In this document: positions 27,530 through 35,002 of the stretch, in pieces
Position numbering within the stretch: position 1 is the stretch's first letter
Layout: every line of letters starts with the position of its first letter
Assembly (NCBI GenBank): GCA_009843505.1
Contig: VYDI01000038.1
Location: 1 to 45,268 of the forward strand
Source of the DNA: Holophagales bacterium
Lineage (GTDB): Bacteria; Acidobacteriota; Thermoanaerobaculia; Multivoradales; Multivoraceae
DNA length: 45,268 bases
Direction of reading: 5' to 3'
Translations under genes and position numbers: made by a program
Notes under the pieces: model-generated
The model's input: the letters and a program-made list of their open reading frames with translations, nothing else
Told to the model about the DNA's origin: nothing
Databases searched by the model: none

Positions 27530-28479
27530 CGGGTCTCCGCCGGACACCCCAGTCCCTATGGGTCATGTTGACGGTAGCTGCCCTGGCCGGCGTCATGAGC
27601 CTGGTATCGGAGCCGTTCGCGAGCGCCGACAACATCTTCAACGTCAGCCGCAACTTCGCCTTCATCGGGTTGATCGCCCTTGGGCAGACGGCGGTGATCG
27701 CGACCGGCGGGATCGACCTGTCGGTCGGCTCGGTGATGGGGCTCGCCGGGATCGTCACCGGACTCGTTCTTGGTTCGGGACAGCCTCTGGTGCTGGCCGC
27801 GGCCGCCGGCCTGGGGTGTGCGCTCCTCTGTGGGCTCGTGAACGGCACGCTCGTGGGCTATCTCCGGCTGTCGCCTTTCGTTGTCACGCTCGGCATGCTG
27901 AGCATCGCCCGATCGCTGGCTCTAGTGGTTTCGAACAACAGGATGATCCATGACTTCGGTCCCGACGAGGATCTCGTGCTTGCTCTCGGCGGCGGACGCT
28001 TCCTGGGCCTCGCGAACCCGGTCTGGCTGCTGCTGGTCGCAGCGCTCGGCGCCGCGGCCTGGTTTCGGTACAGCCGGCTGGCGCGCCACGTGCTGGCGGT
28101 GGGCGGCAACGAGGTTTCGACCCGCCTGGCGGGGGTGCCCGTAGCCCGGGTCAAACTCACGGTGTATGTCCTGAGCTCCCTGCTCGCCGGGGCATCGGCG
28201 ATTCTGATGATCGGCTGGCTGGGAGCGGTCACGAACGCACTCGGTCAGGGCTACGAACTGCGCGTGATCGCCTCCGCGGTGATCGGCGGCGCGAACCTGA
28301 TGGGCGGCGAGGGGGGTGCGTTCGGCGCGGTGGCGGGCGCAGCCCTGATCGAGCTGATCCGCAACAGCCTGCTGCTACTGGGCGTGGATCCCTACTGGCA
28401 GGGGGCGTTCGTCGGCGGATCGATCATCGTCGCTATGCTCGTCGAGCGAGTACGGCGAGGCAGAGGGACCGCTGGTTGA
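27526..28479 (+). CDS. CUT2-type ABC importer permease
   Basis: A 317-residue membrane protein with eight to ten helices and the family landmark TGGIDLSVGSVMGLAG (about residues 62-78) found in RbsC/XylH-type permeases (BPD_transp_2). A second landmark, RVIASAVIGGANLMGGEGG, is near residue 250. It forms the membrane channel for the sugar or related solute delivered by the downstream binding protein. The GTG overlaps the ATPase stop (GTGA), and its own stop overlaps a possible TTG start of the next gene, so the three components are translationally linked. Confidence 0.92.
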
Positions 28480-28532
28480 AGCCGGGAAGGGCCCGTGCAC
28501 GCTCGGGAGCTTCAGTTCGACGGGGGTTACAA

Positions 28533-29585
28533 GTGAGTTGGAAGAGCAAGCCGCGGAGCAGGCGAGGCCTCTGCGGGCACCGTCGGGTACCGGTGGGGCT
28601 GGTTGTCCTCGCGCTACTTGGGGTGGCCGGCTGCGCGCGGGAAGAAACCGGCTACACGTTTGCCCTGGTGCCAAAGGCGATGAACAACCCGTTCTTCGAC
28701 TTCGCCCGTGACGGCTGCATGCAGGCGGCCGCGGATCTCGACGGATTCGAGTGCCTGTACATTGGTCCGAGCGAGCACACCGAGGCCGATCAGATCCAGG
28801 TGGTCGAGGACCTGATCACCCGCCGCGTGGACGGCCTGGCCGTGTCGCCGTCGAACGCGACAGCGATGGCGCGGGCGCTGGCGCGTGCCCGCGACGCCGG
28901 GATTCCGGTGATCACCTGGGACTCCGATCTCCTGCCCGAGGACGCCGGGCTGCGGACCACCTACATCGGCACCCGGAACCGCGCGATGGGCGTTGAGCAG
29001 GCGAGGCTGCTGCAGGAGCTCAGGCCGGAAGGAGGGAGCATCTGCGTTCAGTCGGGCGGGGCGGCGGCAATGAACCACAACGAGAGGATGCAGGGGCTCC
29101 GGGACACGCTGGCCGGTGCGGTGTCAGCCGCGCCGCCGGGGGAGCGCCTTGAGGGCCGGAACGGTTGGACGGAGGTGGCGGCCTGCCCGCTCTACACGAA
29201 CGACGACTTTCCGCTCGCCGTCCAGCAGATGGCCGATGTGCTGGCCTCGGAGCCCGATCTCGACGTGTTCTCGATCACGGGCGGCTTCCCGCAGTTCGTG
29301 GACCAGGCCTACAGGCAGGCGGTCGAGCCCTACCGCGAGAGGATCGAGTCCCTGGACCTCGTGATCATCGGCGCCGACGTGTTGCCGATGCAGTTGGACC
29401 TGCTGGCCGAGGGTCTGAGTCACGGACAGGTGGGGCAGCGCCCGTACGCCATGGGTTACCGGTCGATGGAGGTGCTGCTGGAACTGGTGAACGGCGGGGC
29501 GGTCGAGGACCCGATCTACACCGGGCTGGACGTGTTGACCAGCGCCGCGGATGTCGAGGCGTTTCGGGCGGGCCGGGGCGAATGA
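28533..29585 (+). CDS. CUT2-type substrate-binding lipoprotein
   Basis: A 350-residue periplasmic-binding-protein type I. The lipoprotein signal ends at lipobox VAGC (about residues 30-33), then the binding domain begins with FALVPKAMNNPFFDFARDG, as in ribose/xylose-binding proteins, followed by RRVDGLAVSPSNATA and IPVITWDSD. It should capture the ligand in the periplasm and pass it to the permease; the ligand may be a sugar, polyol or autoinducer-like compound. The GTG at 28533 has GGGGG seven to eight bases upstream and gives a normal lipoprotein leader. An in-frame TTG at 28476 overlaps the permease stop but adds 19 unlikely residues. It ends 18 bases from the convergent VWA gene. Confidence 0.88.
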   Translation: MSWKSKPRSRRGLCGHRRVPVGLVVLALLGVAGCAREETGYTFALVPKAMNNPFFDFARDGCMQAAADLDGFECLYIGPSEHTEADQIQVVEDLITRRVDGLAVSPSNATAMARALARARDAGIPVITWDSDLLPEDAGLRTTYIGTRNRAMGVEQARLLQELRPEGGSICVQSGGAAAMNHNERMQGLRDTLAGAVSAAPPGERLEGRNGWTEVAACPLYTNDDFPLAVQQMADVLASEPDLDVFSITGGFPQFVDQAYRQAVEPYRERIESLDLVIIGADVLPMQLDLLAEGLSHGQVGQRPYAMGYRSMEVLLELVNGGAVEDPIYTGLDVLTSAADVEAFRAGRGE

Positions 29586-29603
29586 CGGCGATTCGGCCCT
29601 CGC

Positions 29604-31400
29604 CTACGGGATCTGGACGTTCTTGACCAGGTAGCTGCTTCGGCCGGTCGCCTCGTCCCGGATGCCGACGGCCACGTCGAATCTGCCGGGCGGCAGGTTG
29701 AGGTTCACGACCACCAGGGCGTTCTCGAGTTGCGGGGCCAACTGCGCTTCGCTCAGCGTCAGGGCCTTCTGCCGCATCGGCGTCCGATCGCCTTCGTCGT
29801 TGCCGGCGACCAGGAAGATCCGGACGGTACCGTTCGAGCCTGAGGGTCCCGGAAGCCGTGTGACGGACGCCACCGGTACGTGGACTTCCACCGGCAGGGT
29901 GGCCTGCTCACTGACGGCGCCGTCCCGAATCTCGCCAAACGTCACATCGGCGCCGAGGGGGTTCGACTGCTCCCCCAGTTTCAGGGCGGCGTACAGGCGA
30001 TCGGCGAGGCGCTGCTCCCCGGACTTCAGGATGTAGGAGCGGCGATAGCGGACCCGCCAGCCCTTCTTCGGCTTCGTCAGCCGGACCTCGATCTGACGGA
30101 TCGAGTACCGGCGTTCGGGCGGGGCCGCATAGCCGAGCGAGTAGTAGGAGCCGAAGTCGGCCGCGATTTCCTCCAGCGCCTCGGCCGGATGTGCCTCGTT
30201 GAAGACGGCGCGGCCCCCGGTTTCGTCGGCGAGCAGGCTGAGCGTCGACTGAAGGTTGTCGACGCGCAGGCGATCGTTCCGGTTGCTGGGAACGAGCACG
30301 TTGGCCAGGCCGAGCCCCCCGGCGCCGCCTCCGTCCGCCGCGCCGACGGGACCGCCAAAGCGGGCGTCGACGGCGGACGAGCCGCGGACGCCGCCGGCGT
30401 CGATCGGATAGAGCGTGACACGGTTGGCGTTGCTGAAGGCGCTGAAGCGGTTGAAGCGCGTCGTCTCGTCCCGCTGGGTCTGGCGCCGATCCGTTTCCAT
30501 CTGGTTTTCGGGGCAGACCTCGCCGAGGTAGTGGTAAACCTCAGCGCCTGGCTGCTGGGGAAGACCGTCGCTGACGTAGATCACCGCCTTCGGGCCGGGT
30601 AGACCACCGAGCGCGGTCACCAGATCGGCCAGGGCGGAGATCGATGCGGCGGCGCGGGACTGCATCTCCGCTGCGTACTGATCGGCCGAACCGAGGAAGC
30701 TGGGCCAGAGGTCTACGCAGGGTTCGCAGTCCGGTGCGATCGCGCTCCGCGACTCGACCAGGGCGCAGGCCTCGTAGGCCTGGCGAATCTCCTGGAGGAT
30801 CCGGCGCCGGAAGAGTTCGTTGTCGTGAGCAGGCGATCTCGGCTCGTTTTCGATCTGTCGCAGTGCTTCCGTCAGTTCGCCCGGATCGCTCGTGAAAGGC
30901 ACCCGAATGTTCAGGTCGGGATCACCTGTGGCGAGCATGAATCGAACGCTGTCGGCCCGTTCCCCGCGACTTGTCAGAAAGGTGGCGAGATCACGCTCGA
31001 TCCGTCGCAGATTACCGAGGTAGGTGCGGTAGCGGTCGAGGTAAAGGGCCACCATGAGAGGTGGACCGGTCTCGTCCAGTCCCTCGAGACTCTCGCCTTC
31101 GGTCCACTCCAGGTCATCAGCGTCGCGGCGGGTGGCGGCGTTCAGGAAGTTCGTGACTTCCATCTGCTCGCCTTCTTCGAAGACCTCGAAGTCCTCGATG
31201 GAGAGGTCCGAGATCGGCCTGCCCCTGCGGTCCGTGACGTGAACGTCGATGTTCACGATGTTCACGGTGACCTCGTCGAGGATCGTGGCCGTCCGCGGAT
31301 TCAGGTCCTGGGACTGGCCCGCCGCCAGGGGCGCCGCGAGCCAACCCAGGGTGGCAGTGAGGACAATGACCACACGCCGGGACTGAAGCCGGGAGTCCAC
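29604..31400 (-). CDS. Secreted VWA-domain protein (VWFA-related Acidobacterial type)
   Basis: About 598 residues. A signal peptide (ending LAAGQSQ) is followed by a short beta domain with VNIVNIDVHVTDRRGRPISDL, the opening found in the VWFA-related Acidobacterial family. A VWA fold runs from about residue 115 (VALYLDRYRTYLGN) past VIYVSDGLP to SYYSLGYAAPPERRY, and a C-terminal beta region ends the protein. The metal-ion (MIDAS) motif DxSxS is degenerate here (DRYRT), so classical metal-dependent adhesion is doubtful. Its role is unknown, presumably extracellular or periplasmic binding. Two in-frame GTG codons occur at 31409 and 31400; I prefer 31400 because a TATAGT box ends seven bases before it and overlaps the other. 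The gene is divergent from the PIG-L gene. Confidence 0.85.
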   Translation of the reverse strand: MDSRLQSRRVVIVLTATLGWLAAPLAAGQSQDLNPRTATILDEVTVNIVNIDVHVTDRRGRPISDLSIEDFEVFEEGEQMEVTNFLNAATRRDADDLEWTEGESLEGLDETGPPLMVALYLDRYRTYLGNLRRIERDLATFLTSRGERADSVRFMLATGDPDLNIRVPFTSDPGELTEALRQIENEPRSPAHDNELFRRRILQEIRQAYEACALVESRSAIAPDCEPCVDLWPSFLGSADQYAAEMQSRAAASISALADLVTALGGLPGPKAVIYVSDGLPQQPGAEVYHYLGEVCPENQMETDRRQTQRDETTRFNRFSAFSNANRVTLYPIDAGGVRGSSAVDARFGGPVGAADGGGAGGLGLANVLVPSNRNDRLRVDNLQSTLSLLADETGGRAVFNEAHPAEALEEIAADFGSYYSLGYAAPPERRYSIRQIEVRLTKPKKGWRVRYRRSYILKSGEQRLADRLYAALKLGEQSNPLGADVTFGEIRDGAVSEQATLPVEVHVPVASVTRLPGPSGSNGTVRIFLVAGNDEGDRTPMRQKALTLSEAQLAPQLENALVVVNLNLPPGRFDVAVGIRDEATGRSSYLVKNVQIP

Positions 31401-31407
31401 GAGGTTC

Positions 31408-31415
31408 ACTATACT
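31408..31415. promoter_or_regulatory. Symmetric candidate -10 region (ACTATACT)
   Basis: In the short gap between the divergent VWA and PIG-L genes, ACTATACT contains TATACT on the plus strand (31410-31415) and TATAGT on the minus strand (31408-31413). The minus box ends seven bases before a GTG of the VWA gene and the plus box ends five bases before an ATG of the PIG-L gene. It is the only strongly AT-rich patch nearby. Shared -10 function is inferred; no -35 element is evident. Confidence 0.5.
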
Positions 31416-31447
31416 GAGGCATGGTTTCCATGGGCGGGAGAGCCCCG

Positions 31448-32305
31448 ATGCGAGCGCTCCCTGCCATGTCGGGGCTGCTTTCCACGGTCTGCCTGACCGT
31501 GGCCGTTACGGCCGGTCAGGCCGGGGCGCAAGTGTCCCGTCCCGAACCGGAGTACACGGGCGCCGACCGGATCGAAGAGTGGTCGGGGCGTCGCATCCTG
31601 GTCGTGACGCCGCACCCGGACGACGAGACCTTCACCTCCGGCGGCACGCTGGCCATTCTGGCGGCGAACGGCAACGACATCCGGGTCGTGGTCTACACGA
31701 CGGACAATGCCGGTTCCCGCGACCCGCAGATGACGAAGGAGCGCCTGAAGGCGATCCGGCGGGCCGAGGAGGAAGAAGCCTGCCGGATCCTCGGCATTCC
31801 GAAGGAGAACATCGTCTGGCTGGGCCATGACGACGGCATGCTGGAGTACGTCGACCGCCGGGATCTGACCCGCCAGGTGGCCCGGGAGATACGGCGGTTC
31901 AAGCCCGATGCCCTGTTCTCCGTCGATCCGGGTTCCCCCTACGAGCAGTACCACAAGTCGGACCATCGTTCGGGCGCGATCATCACGGTCGACGCGATCC
32001 GCGCGGCTCGCTGGCGGCTGTACTTCCCGGAGCTGGAGGCCGAGGGCTTCGAGGCCTGGAGCGTGCCCCTCGTCTTCTTCTACTACAGCGCCAGCCCGAA
32101 CTACACGGTCGACATCACGGCAACGGCGGAGAAGAAGGCCAAGGCGTCGGCGGCTCACATCAGCCAGTTCGGTTCCATGGTCGACCGCTACGACCCGGAA
32201 GCAGTGGACGAGCAGCGCAAGGAGTGGGCGGCGCGTCTGCTGGCGCGTGCCGAGCGCGAGAACGGCAGAGTGGTGGAGCGTTTCCGGCGTTCCACGGCAT
32301 ACTGA
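31448..32305 (+). CDS. PIG-L family deacetylase, secreted
   Basis: About 285 residues with a signal peptide (MRALPAMSGLLSTV to AGQAGAQ) and the PIG-L/LmbE zinc hydrolase motif PHPDDE (about residue 55), plus a second metal-binding His in YEQYHKSDHRSGAI. The family removes acetyl groups from N-acetylglucosaminyl lipids, mycothiol-type precursors or other GlcNAc conjugates; export implies an extracytoplasmic substrate. The start is ambiguous. ATG 31448 is preceded by GGGAG at a seven-base spacing. ATG 31421 lies five bases after the TATACT box and would give a leaderless mRNA with nine more residues. The luciferase-like gene begins immediately after the stop. Confidence 0.88.
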   Translation: MRALPAMSGLLSTVCLTVAVTAGQAGAQVSRPEPEYTGADRIEEWSGRRILVVTPHPDDETFTSGGTLAILAANGNDIRVVVYTTDNAGSRDPQMTKERLKAIRRAEEEEACRILGIPKENIVWLGHDDGMLEYVDRRDLTRQVAREIRRFKPDALFSVDPGSPYEQYHKSDHRSGAIITVDAIRAARWRLYFPELEAEGFEAWSVPLVFFYYSASPNYTVDITATAEKKAKASAAHISQFGSMVDRYDPEAVDEQRKEWAARLLARAERENGRVVERFRRSTAY

Positions 32306-33334
32306 GTGGCTGAGGCGGCGGCGCCGCTGGCGCTCAGCGTTCTCGACCAGTGCCCGGTACGGGCCGGGAGCACTGCGGCGGACGCGATCCGCGAGGCGGT
32401 GAACCTGGCCCGGGCGACGGACCGCCTCGGATATCGGCGGTACTGGCTGGCTGAGCATCACAACTCGCAATCGCTTGCCTGCGCCGCGCCGGAAGCGCTG
32501 ATCGGCCAGGTCGCCGCGGCGACCAGCCGCATCCGGGTGGGCTCGGGAGGCGTCATGCTGAGTCACTACAGTGCGCTCAAGGTGGCGGAGGTGTTCCGCA
32601 TGCTTGAGACCCTCTACCCGGGTCGAATCGACCTGGGAGTCGGGAGGGCGCCGGGGTCGGACCGGTTCACGGCGCACCTGCTTGCTCATGGGCCGGGCCG
32701 CCTCGGCGTGCAGCACTACCCGGAACAGGTCGCCGATCTTCTCGGGTACCTGGGCCGGGGCCACGAGGACGACCGGCTGAACGGGGTCCGGGCAATGCCC
32801 CTGGGAGATACGCAACCGGAGGTGTGGCTCCTGGGCTCGAGCCTCGGTTCCGCGCGGTTCGCCGCCTACTTCGGTTGTCCCTTCAGCTTCGCCCACTTCA
32901 TTCAGCCCCGCGACGCCGAGGCCGCGCTAGAGCTCTACCGGAAGGAGTACCGTCCGTCGGACAGTCATCCCGAACCGCGGGCGAGCGTCGGCGTCAGCGC
33001 GATGGTCGCGGACACCGACGAGGAGGCGAACCGGCAGTCGCTCAGCCGGTTCCTGTGGTGGATCCGGTTGACCCAGGGCCAGCCGGGCCCGTTCCCGAGC
33101 CTGGAAGAGGCCGAGGCCCACGACTTCACGGACGCGGACCGGGTCGTGCAGCGGAAGATGCGGGCGCGCAGTCTGGTCGGAGCGCCGGATGCGGTGGCCG
33201 CGCGGGCGCGGGAGTTGGCGGAACGTCTGGGAGTAGCGGAACTCGTCGTGCTGACGATCTGTCCGAGCTTCGAGGCCCGGTTGCGCTCCTACGAACTGCT
33301 TGCCGAGGCCGTGGGGCTCCGGGGTCATGGTTGA
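32306..33334 (+). CDS. Luciferase-like (LLM) flavin-dependent monooxygenase
   Basis: A 342-residue TIM-barrel protein of the bacterial luciferase/F420-dependent superfamily. Visible group features are LSVLDQCPVRAG at the N-terminus, YWLAEHHN (about residues 49-56), the SGGVMLSHYSALKVAE stretch and GRIDLGVGRAPGSD. This pattern is typical of the YhbW-like group 1 LLM proteins, which use reduced flavin and oxygen on unknown substrates. The start is a GTG directly abutting the PIG-L stop codon. The S-adenosylhomocysteinase gene follows after 52 bases. The N-terminal Ala-rich residues suggest the start may be a few codons later, but no better start codon is visible. Confidence 0.88.
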   Translation: MAEAAAPLALSVLDQCPVRAGSTAADAIREAVNLARATDRLGYRRYWLAEHHNSQSLACAAPEALIGQVAAATSRIRVGSGGVMLSHYSALKVAEVFRMLETLYPGRIDLGVGRAPGSDRFTAHLLAHGPGRLGVQHYPEQVADLLGYLGRGHEDDRLNGVRAMPLGDTQPEVWLLGSSLGSARFAAYFGCPFSFAHFIQPRDAEAALELYRKEYRPSDSHPEPRASVGVSAMVADTDEEANRQSLSRFLWWIRLTQGQPGPFPSLEEAEAHDFTDADRVVQRKMRARSLVGAPDAVAARARELAERLGVAELVVLTICPSFEARLRSYELLAEAVGLRGHG

Positions 33335-33359
33335 CAGCCCTGCGCGGAAGCCAGAGGAT

Positions 33360-33377
33360 CCGGGAGTTCCCGGGAGG
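33360..33377 (+). promoter_or_regulatory. Small hairpin overlapping the ahcY Shine-Dalgarno
   Basis: CCGGG (33360-33364), loop AGTT, CCCGG (33369-33373) can form a five-base GC stem. Its 3' arm shares two Gs with GGGAGG (33372-33377), the ribosome site nine bases before the ahcY ATG. Folding would partly hide the site. The structure is short and may be chance in GC-rich DNA. Confidence 0.3.
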
Positions 33378-33386
33378 TGCTGAACG

Positions 33387-34925
33387 ATGACGATGGCAGA
33401 CACGCGAATCGAGCACGGCGAGGAGACGGCCGGAACCGTGCGGGAGCTGTTTCCCGCTTCGAGCGGTCTCGACTTTCGCGTCGCCGACCTGTCCCTGGCC
33501 GAGTCCGGCAGGAGGCAGATCGAACTCGCCGAGCACGAGATGCCCGGCCTGATGGAGTTGCGCCGGCGATACCGCTCGGATCAGCCTCTCGGCGGCGCGC
33601 GGGTAACCGGCAGTCTCCACATGACGGTCCAGACGGCCGTGCTGATCGAGACGCTGGTCGATCTCGGCGCAAAGGTACGGTGGGCTTCCTGCAACATCTT
33701 CTCGACCCAGGATGAAGCGGCCGCGGCCGTCGTCGTGGGCCGGCCGGAAACCGGGGGCAGCCCGGAGGAACCGAACGGCGTGCCGGTCTTCGCATGGAAG
33801 GGCGAGACCCTGGCCGAGTACTGGTGGTGCACGCTGCGCGCGCTGGACTGGCCGAACGAGACCGGCCCGACCCTGCTCGTCGACGACGGCGGCGACGCCA
33901 CCCTGCTCATTCATCGCGGTGTCGAGTACGAGCGGGCCGGGGCAGTGCCGGCCTTCGACGTGGAGAACGAGCCCGAGGAGTGGGGCGTCATCCTCGAGTT
34001 GATCCGGCGAGTGAAGACCTGGGACGCCGGCTACTTCACGCGCATGGCGGAGAGGCTTGAAGGGATCAGCGAGGAGACGACCACCGGCGTTCACAGGCTG
34101 TACGAGCTGGAAGAAGCGGGAACCCTGCTCTGCCCGGCGATCAACGTGAACGACTCGGTCACCAAGTCCAAGTTCGACAACGTCTACGGTTGTCGGCACT
34201 CGCTGATCGACGGTCTGAACCGCGCCACGGACTTGATGCTTGGCGGCAAGTCTGCGGTCGTTTGCGGCTACGGCGAGGTCGGCAAGGGTTGCGCCCAGTC
34301 GCTGCGTGGCCAGGGCTGCCGGGTGATCGTCACCGAGATCGACCCAATCTGCGCCCTCCAGGCCGCCATGGAGGGATACCAGGTGGCGCGGCTCGAAGAC
34401 GTGGTGGAGACGGCGGACATCTTCGTCACGTGCACCGGGAATCGGGGCGTCATCGGCGCCGAGCACATGGCGCGCATGAAGGACAAGGCCGTGGTCGGCA
34501 ACATCGGCCACTTCGACAACGAGATAGACATCGCGGGTCTCAAGCGGTTGCCCGGCGTACGGAGCCGGAACATCAAGGATCAGGTCGACGAGTGGGTCTT
34601 TCCGGACGGCCGGAGCCTCCTCGTGCTGGCCGAGGGCCGGTTGCTGAACCTGGGCTGCGCGACGGGCCACCCGAGCTTCGTCATGTCGACTTCGTTCGCC
34701 AACCAGGTTCTGGCTCAGATCGACCTCCATCGGACCGCCCGGTCGAAAACGAATCGGTCGAAGGAGAACCGGGTGTATCTGCTGCCGCGGGAGCTCGACG
34801 AGGAGGTCGCCCGCCTGCATCTCGATCACCTGGGCGTCCGGTTGACGGAACTCAGCGAGGAGCAGGCCGCGTACATCGGAGTGCCTGTCGGTGGTCCCTA
34901 CAAGCGGAACGACTATCGCTATTGA
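33387..34925 (+). CDS. ahcY: S-adenosylhomocysteinase
   Basis: A 512-residue enzyme that splits S-adenosylhomocysteine into adenosine and homocysteine, keeping methylation reactions running. Visible features: the substrate region RVTGSLHMTVQTAVLIETL with RWASCNIFSTQDEAAAA, the active-site stretch INVNDSVTKSKFDNVYGC, the NAD-binding loop VVCGYGEVGKGCAQSLRGQG (about residue 290), and the C-terminal GPYKRNDYRY that closes the active site of the partner subunit. The 40-residue insert near residues 115-160 is the one found in the longer bacterial and plant forms. Good Shine-Dalgarno GGGAGG nine bases before the ATG; a second ATG two codons later is possible. It is preceded by the LLM gene, probably in the same transcript. 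Confidence 0.97.
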   Translation: MTMADTRIEHGEETAGTVRELFPASSGLDFRVADLSLAESGRRQIELAEHEMPGLMELRRRYRSDQPLGGARVTGSLHMTVQTAVLIETLVDLGAKVRWASCNIFSTQDEAAAAVVVGRPETGGSPEEPNGVPVFAWKGETLAEYWWCTLRALDWPNETGPTLLVDDGGDATLLIHRGVEYERAGAVPAFDVENEPEEWGVILELIRRVKTWDAGYFTRMAERLEGISEETTTGVHRLYELEEAGTLLCPAINVNDSVTKSKFDNVYGCRHSLIDGLNRATDLMLGGKSAVVCGYGEVGKGCAQSLRGQGCRVIVTEIDPICALQAAMEGYQVARLEDVVETADIFVTCTGNRGVIGAEHMARMKDKAVVGNIGHFDNEIDIAGLKRLPGVRSRNIKDQVDEWVFPDGRSLLVLAEGRLLNLGCATGHPSFVMSTSFANQVLAQIDLHRTARSKTNRSKENRVYLLPRELDEEVARLHLDHLGVRLTELSEEQAAYIGVPVGGPYKRNDYRY

Positions 34926-34986
34926 CGCACTCCGGTTCCGCTTCGGCGCAGCGGCCGTCGGAGATGCATAAGTCCCTGGTTTTCAG

Positions 34987-34992
34987 TAAGAT
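34987..34992 (+). promoter_or_regulatory. Candidate -10 box (TAAGAT)
   Basis: TAAGAT lies in a small AT-rich patch in the 77-base gap after ahcY and ends ten bases before the ATG of the transglycosylase gene, which has no Shine-Dalgarno sequence. No convincing -35 hexamer is visible at 15-18 bases. Promoter function inferred. Confidence 0.4.
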
Positions 34993-35002
34993 ACGGGCCT
35001 CA

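Noticed and set aside
33335..33386. S-adenosylhomocysteine riboswitch before ahcY
   Set aside because: The gap is only 52 bases and lacks the conserved multi-stem layout; only one short hairpin is visible.
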